Shown: piece by piece, positions 62,901 to 64,000 of the stretch
Layout of the letters: each line of letters starts with the position of its first letter
How positions within the stretch are numbered: position 1 is the first letter of the stretch
NCBI GenBank assembly: GCA_903929755.1
Contig: CAIYVZ010000163.1
Coordinates: 17,949-81,948, forward strand
DNA: 64,000 nt
DNA from: an uncultured Acidobacteriia bacterium
GTDB taxonomy: Bacteria; Acidobacteriota; Terriglobia; Bryobacterales; Bryobacteraceae
Direction of reading: 5' to 3'
Notes under the pieces: model-generated
What the model was told of the DNA's origin: nothing
Seen by the model: the letters and a program-made list of their open reading frames with translations, nothing else
Databases searched by the model: none
Position numbers and translations under genes: made by a program

Positions 62901-63643
62901 ACGGCTTCCGCCTTCTTTACCAGCCCCAATACACCATCGAGGGGCAGATTACCGGCTTCGAAGCCCTCCTGCGAATTGAGGGCTCGGAACACGAACTCGC
63001 TCCCGGCGAATTCATCCCCATCGCGGAAGAAAATGGCCTCATTTTGGATATGGGCGCCTGGGTCCTTCGTGAAGCCTGCCGCCAGATGCGGGAGTGGCAC
63101 CTCGCCGGCTTCCCCCAGGCCTGTATTTCCGTCAATGTCTCCGTCATCCAACTGGCTGACGCAGGTTTTGAAAACTTTGTCCTGGAAGTCCTCGCCGAGA
63201 CTGGCCTCAACCCGAAACGTCTGGAAATGGAGCTCACCGAGACCGCGCTCGTGAAGGATACCGGCAACTCGGCCAACGTTCTCAACCGCCTCCGGAATCA
63301 GGGAATTCTCATCGCGCTCGACGACTTTGGCACCGGCTATTCGCCCATGCAGTATCTCCACCAGCTACCCGTCGATATCGTCAAGATCGATCAGCTTTTT
63401 GTGCGCGATCTCGACGACGTGCCCAGCAGCCTCCCTCTGGTGGAAGGTATGGTCAAACTGGCCCGGACCCTGAATCTTCAGGTCATTGCCGAAGGCGTGG
63501 AAACCGAGACCCAGTTTCGGATCCTTCGGCAAGTCGGGTTCGACAAAGCGCAGGGCAATCTTTTCTCGCTGCCGGTCACCCCCGACGAGGCTTTGCTTCT
63601 CCTGCGGGCAGGTACCGCCCAAGGTGCCCTGCAGCACATCTAG
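59999..63643 (+). CDS. Propeller sensor protein with GGDEF and EAL domains
   Basis: 1214 residues from GTG, signal peptide about 1-25. The periplasmic part (about 28-640) is built of two-component-regulator propeller repeats (Gly-Leu-Ser-Asn-Leu-Thr-Val-Lys, Phe-Ile-Trp-Val-Val-Thr-Glu-Asn-Gly-Leu-Phe-Arg-Tyr, many Ile/Val-Trp-Ile/Val-Gly-Thr) and a Y_Y_Y domain (about 645-725). A membrane helix (about 730-752) and coiled linker lead to GGDEF (motif 861-865, intact) and EAL (motif 988-990; Glu-Leu-Thr-Glu, Asp-Asp-Phe-Gly-Thr-Gly-Tyr, Lys-Ile-Asp and Glu-Gly-Val-Glu also intact). The product should make and break cyclic di-GMP in response to an outside ligand. The autoinhibitory Arg-Xaa-Xaa-Asp is Arg-Thr-Gly-Glu. 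A terminator follows. Confidence 0.93.
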   Translation: MPLIRRAAIISALLVLASAPPRALAQQYTFQYFGVEQGLSNLTVKTLFQDRTGFIWVVTENGLFRYEGIRFREFSPEQGLPSSITASIGEAPDGTVLVGNQSGLYGLRGEHFEKLTLPAGSKINGYNGVLLAGRRTWIATDAGLLEATSAPNGNLTFTPGPKPPGEGRTEAQSVFVDGQTLAWGCGTELCRLGPDGMKVFGPAEGLLQERVGGIVRDRQGGLWLQQNRRLFRMAAGADRFSEPDPALPPTGPGSSPKLDMDGRLLVATTEGLAIWQDGKFHLVGRNSGILPPVYSVLQDREGSVWLGLAGRGLARWLGYGEWESFSAQSGLTAETIYEILPASDGVVWVGTEGGFFRGTQKGHTWQWTMVKSVGNIPVHAVRRAANGQLWLGTDGKGAGRFDPKTGVVQWFDSASGLVGRSPYAILIDRNQRVWAGTEKGVFSMPAGASRFERANMATQSRCWTLLEAPNGDIWAGGDGLWQYNGTAWKRFVMSDGLKGNSVTALAAGMSGEIWLGYRLTGAISKLTFENGKANFVSYDPPQGRQANITYFLNFDPKGNLWAGTNLGVIVRSPTSTRWEHYDHRDGLVWDDCDLHAFAAEPDGHVWIGTAGGLSHFIPRTEIARPEPPRTVFTSAVYGKLPLDLNHPTDLKYSAEPLEIRFSALRFGHDRDVSFRYRLSPLDPQWRDTSERQLQLAAIQPGNYTLQIAAREADGEKLGEIATLRFRIMPPWWRTLWFILGSVSAICLLTFLVIRRRTRRQQEIRLALETAVAERTRELAHQYRHDVLTGLPNRLLFGEHLNRELRIAGSQNAHVAVLFIDLDRFKRINDTWGHQVGDNFLRQISERLSSGLRTGEMIGRIGGDEFIVLIPGLRTREAAAARGQALLSTLQAPIRIEDKNVFATMSIGIATYPDDALQPDALIAAADAAMYNAKAAGKNQLQLFRSGMMEAASRPQNIEDKLREALRNNGFRLLYQPQYTIEGQITGFEALLRIEGSEHELAPGEFIPIAEENGLILDMGAWVLREACRQMREWHLAGFPQACISVNVSVIQLADAGFENFVLEVLAETGLNPKRLEMELTETALVKDTGNSANVLNRLRNQGILIALDDFGTGYSPMQYLHQLPVDIVKIDQLFVRDLDDVPSSLPLVEGMVKLARTLNLQVIAEGVETETQFRILRQVGFDKAQGNLFSLPVTPDEALLLLRAGTAQGALQHI

Positions 63644-64000
63644 TCTTTTTACAACTGTTTTACAACTCCCAGACCCAAATCAGACCCCAACCGGCGGAGA
63701 ATGGGTCTATTCCGGTCGCTAGTCACACTTTGTCAAGTCCGCTGCCAACGCGGTGGTTTGCAAAGTAGCTCGGGGGTTGAGCGCCGCTCGAAAGAGGGAG
63801 ATACACCGCACAGGGGCGGTAAATCTCCCTCTTTTCTTTTTCCCGTCGCACCCCGCCCACAGCATATTCTCATCGAAGGATGAGCCTGAGCGGGGGCTGA
63901 CGAGGCGTGGAGCGGGGAAGTCCTTTCCGTTTGGGTTTTGAGGTAATGCGGTGTGCCTTTGCATGTGCCGCTGAGAGCAAACAAGCTCGACAAGCGGGGA
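63644..64000. other. Intergenic end of window with a terminator, no gene recognised
   Basis: 357 bases after the GGDEF-EAL gene. Apart from the hairpin at 63791-63834 I see no gene. Short frames on either strand around 63700-63990 lack family motifs. The downstream gene lies outside the window. Confidence 0.5.
63791..63834 (+). terminator. Rho-independent terminator after the GGDEF-EAL gene
   Basis: Outer arms AAAGAGGGAGAT (63791-63802) and ATCTCCCTCTTT (63823-63834) pair over 12 bases, with an inner pair ACCGC/GCGGT (63804-63808 with 63816-63820) and a short loop. CTTTT follows. The long stem with a T-rich tail on the plus strand makes this the clearest terminator in the window. It lies about 150 bases after the stop. 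Confidence 0.85.

Noticed and set aside
61568..63361. Long open frame of nearly 600 codons on the minus strand, opposite the GGDEF-EAL gene
   Set aside because: It mirrors the plus-strand gene, whose domains are unambiguous. High-GC codon bias keeps the antisense frame open, and the translation is rich in Gly/Glu/Val with no motif.

Overview
The window looks like a chromosome segment from an acidobacterium, most likely of the Solibacter/Bryobacter group. This rests on gene content, not on a marker gene. It has three very large Oar-type TonB-dependent receptors with an N-terminal carboxypeptidase-regulatory-like domain, a PSD1 cytochrome/DUF1501 pair, a large PIG-L protein, a PD40-TPR protein and a PEP-CTERM protein. 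GC is about 60%. Coding is dense, on both strands, with many 1-8 base overlaps and several GTG or TTG starts.

Left part (1-18.5 kb): end of a TauE/SafE permease; a minus-strand run of PD40/TPR protein, TonB-dependent receptor and PQQ dehydrogenase; DUF1801; SelO; a Phd/VapC toxin-antitoxin pair; an MFS transporter; a sigma-54 activator lacking its DNA-binding domain; a triple-BON protein; and a translationally coupled pair of fused ABC transporters.

Middle (18.7-30.2 kb): a tRNA-Val(CAC) with a truncated tyrosine recombinase abutting its 3' end, a PEP-CTERM protein, then an eight-gene minus-strand cluster and a decayed methyltransferase. The cluster encodes four homologous small secreted proteins, one Cys-containing small secreted protein, a two-domain PapD-like protein, an outer-membrane barrel with usher-like C-terminal domains, and a secreted protein of five Ig-like repeats. 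I read it as a putative chaperone-usher-like surface-fibre system that does not match a textbook family. It is the most interesting item here and may lie on an old genomic island.

Right part (30-64 kb): Dabb protein; argG; a small DUF1841-like protein; an esterase; TonB receptor-PSD1-DUF1501 with a hairpin over the PSD1 ribosome-binding site; AI-2E exporter-like protein; P2-type cation ATPase; PIG-L protein divergent from a TonB receptor that is tightly linked to argH; a compact ftsY-ribD-ribE-mscS-methyltransferase operon; a lipoprotein coupled to a membrane glycosyltransferase-like protein; and a two-component-type propeller sensor fused to GGDEF and EAL domains, followed by a clear terminator upstream of the window end.

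At large scale the plus strand is G-rich on the left and C-rich on the right whatever the gene orientation. The switch falls around 19-34 kb, which suggests a replication terminus near the tRNA/fibre region. Calls rest on motif reading by eye; no database search was run.
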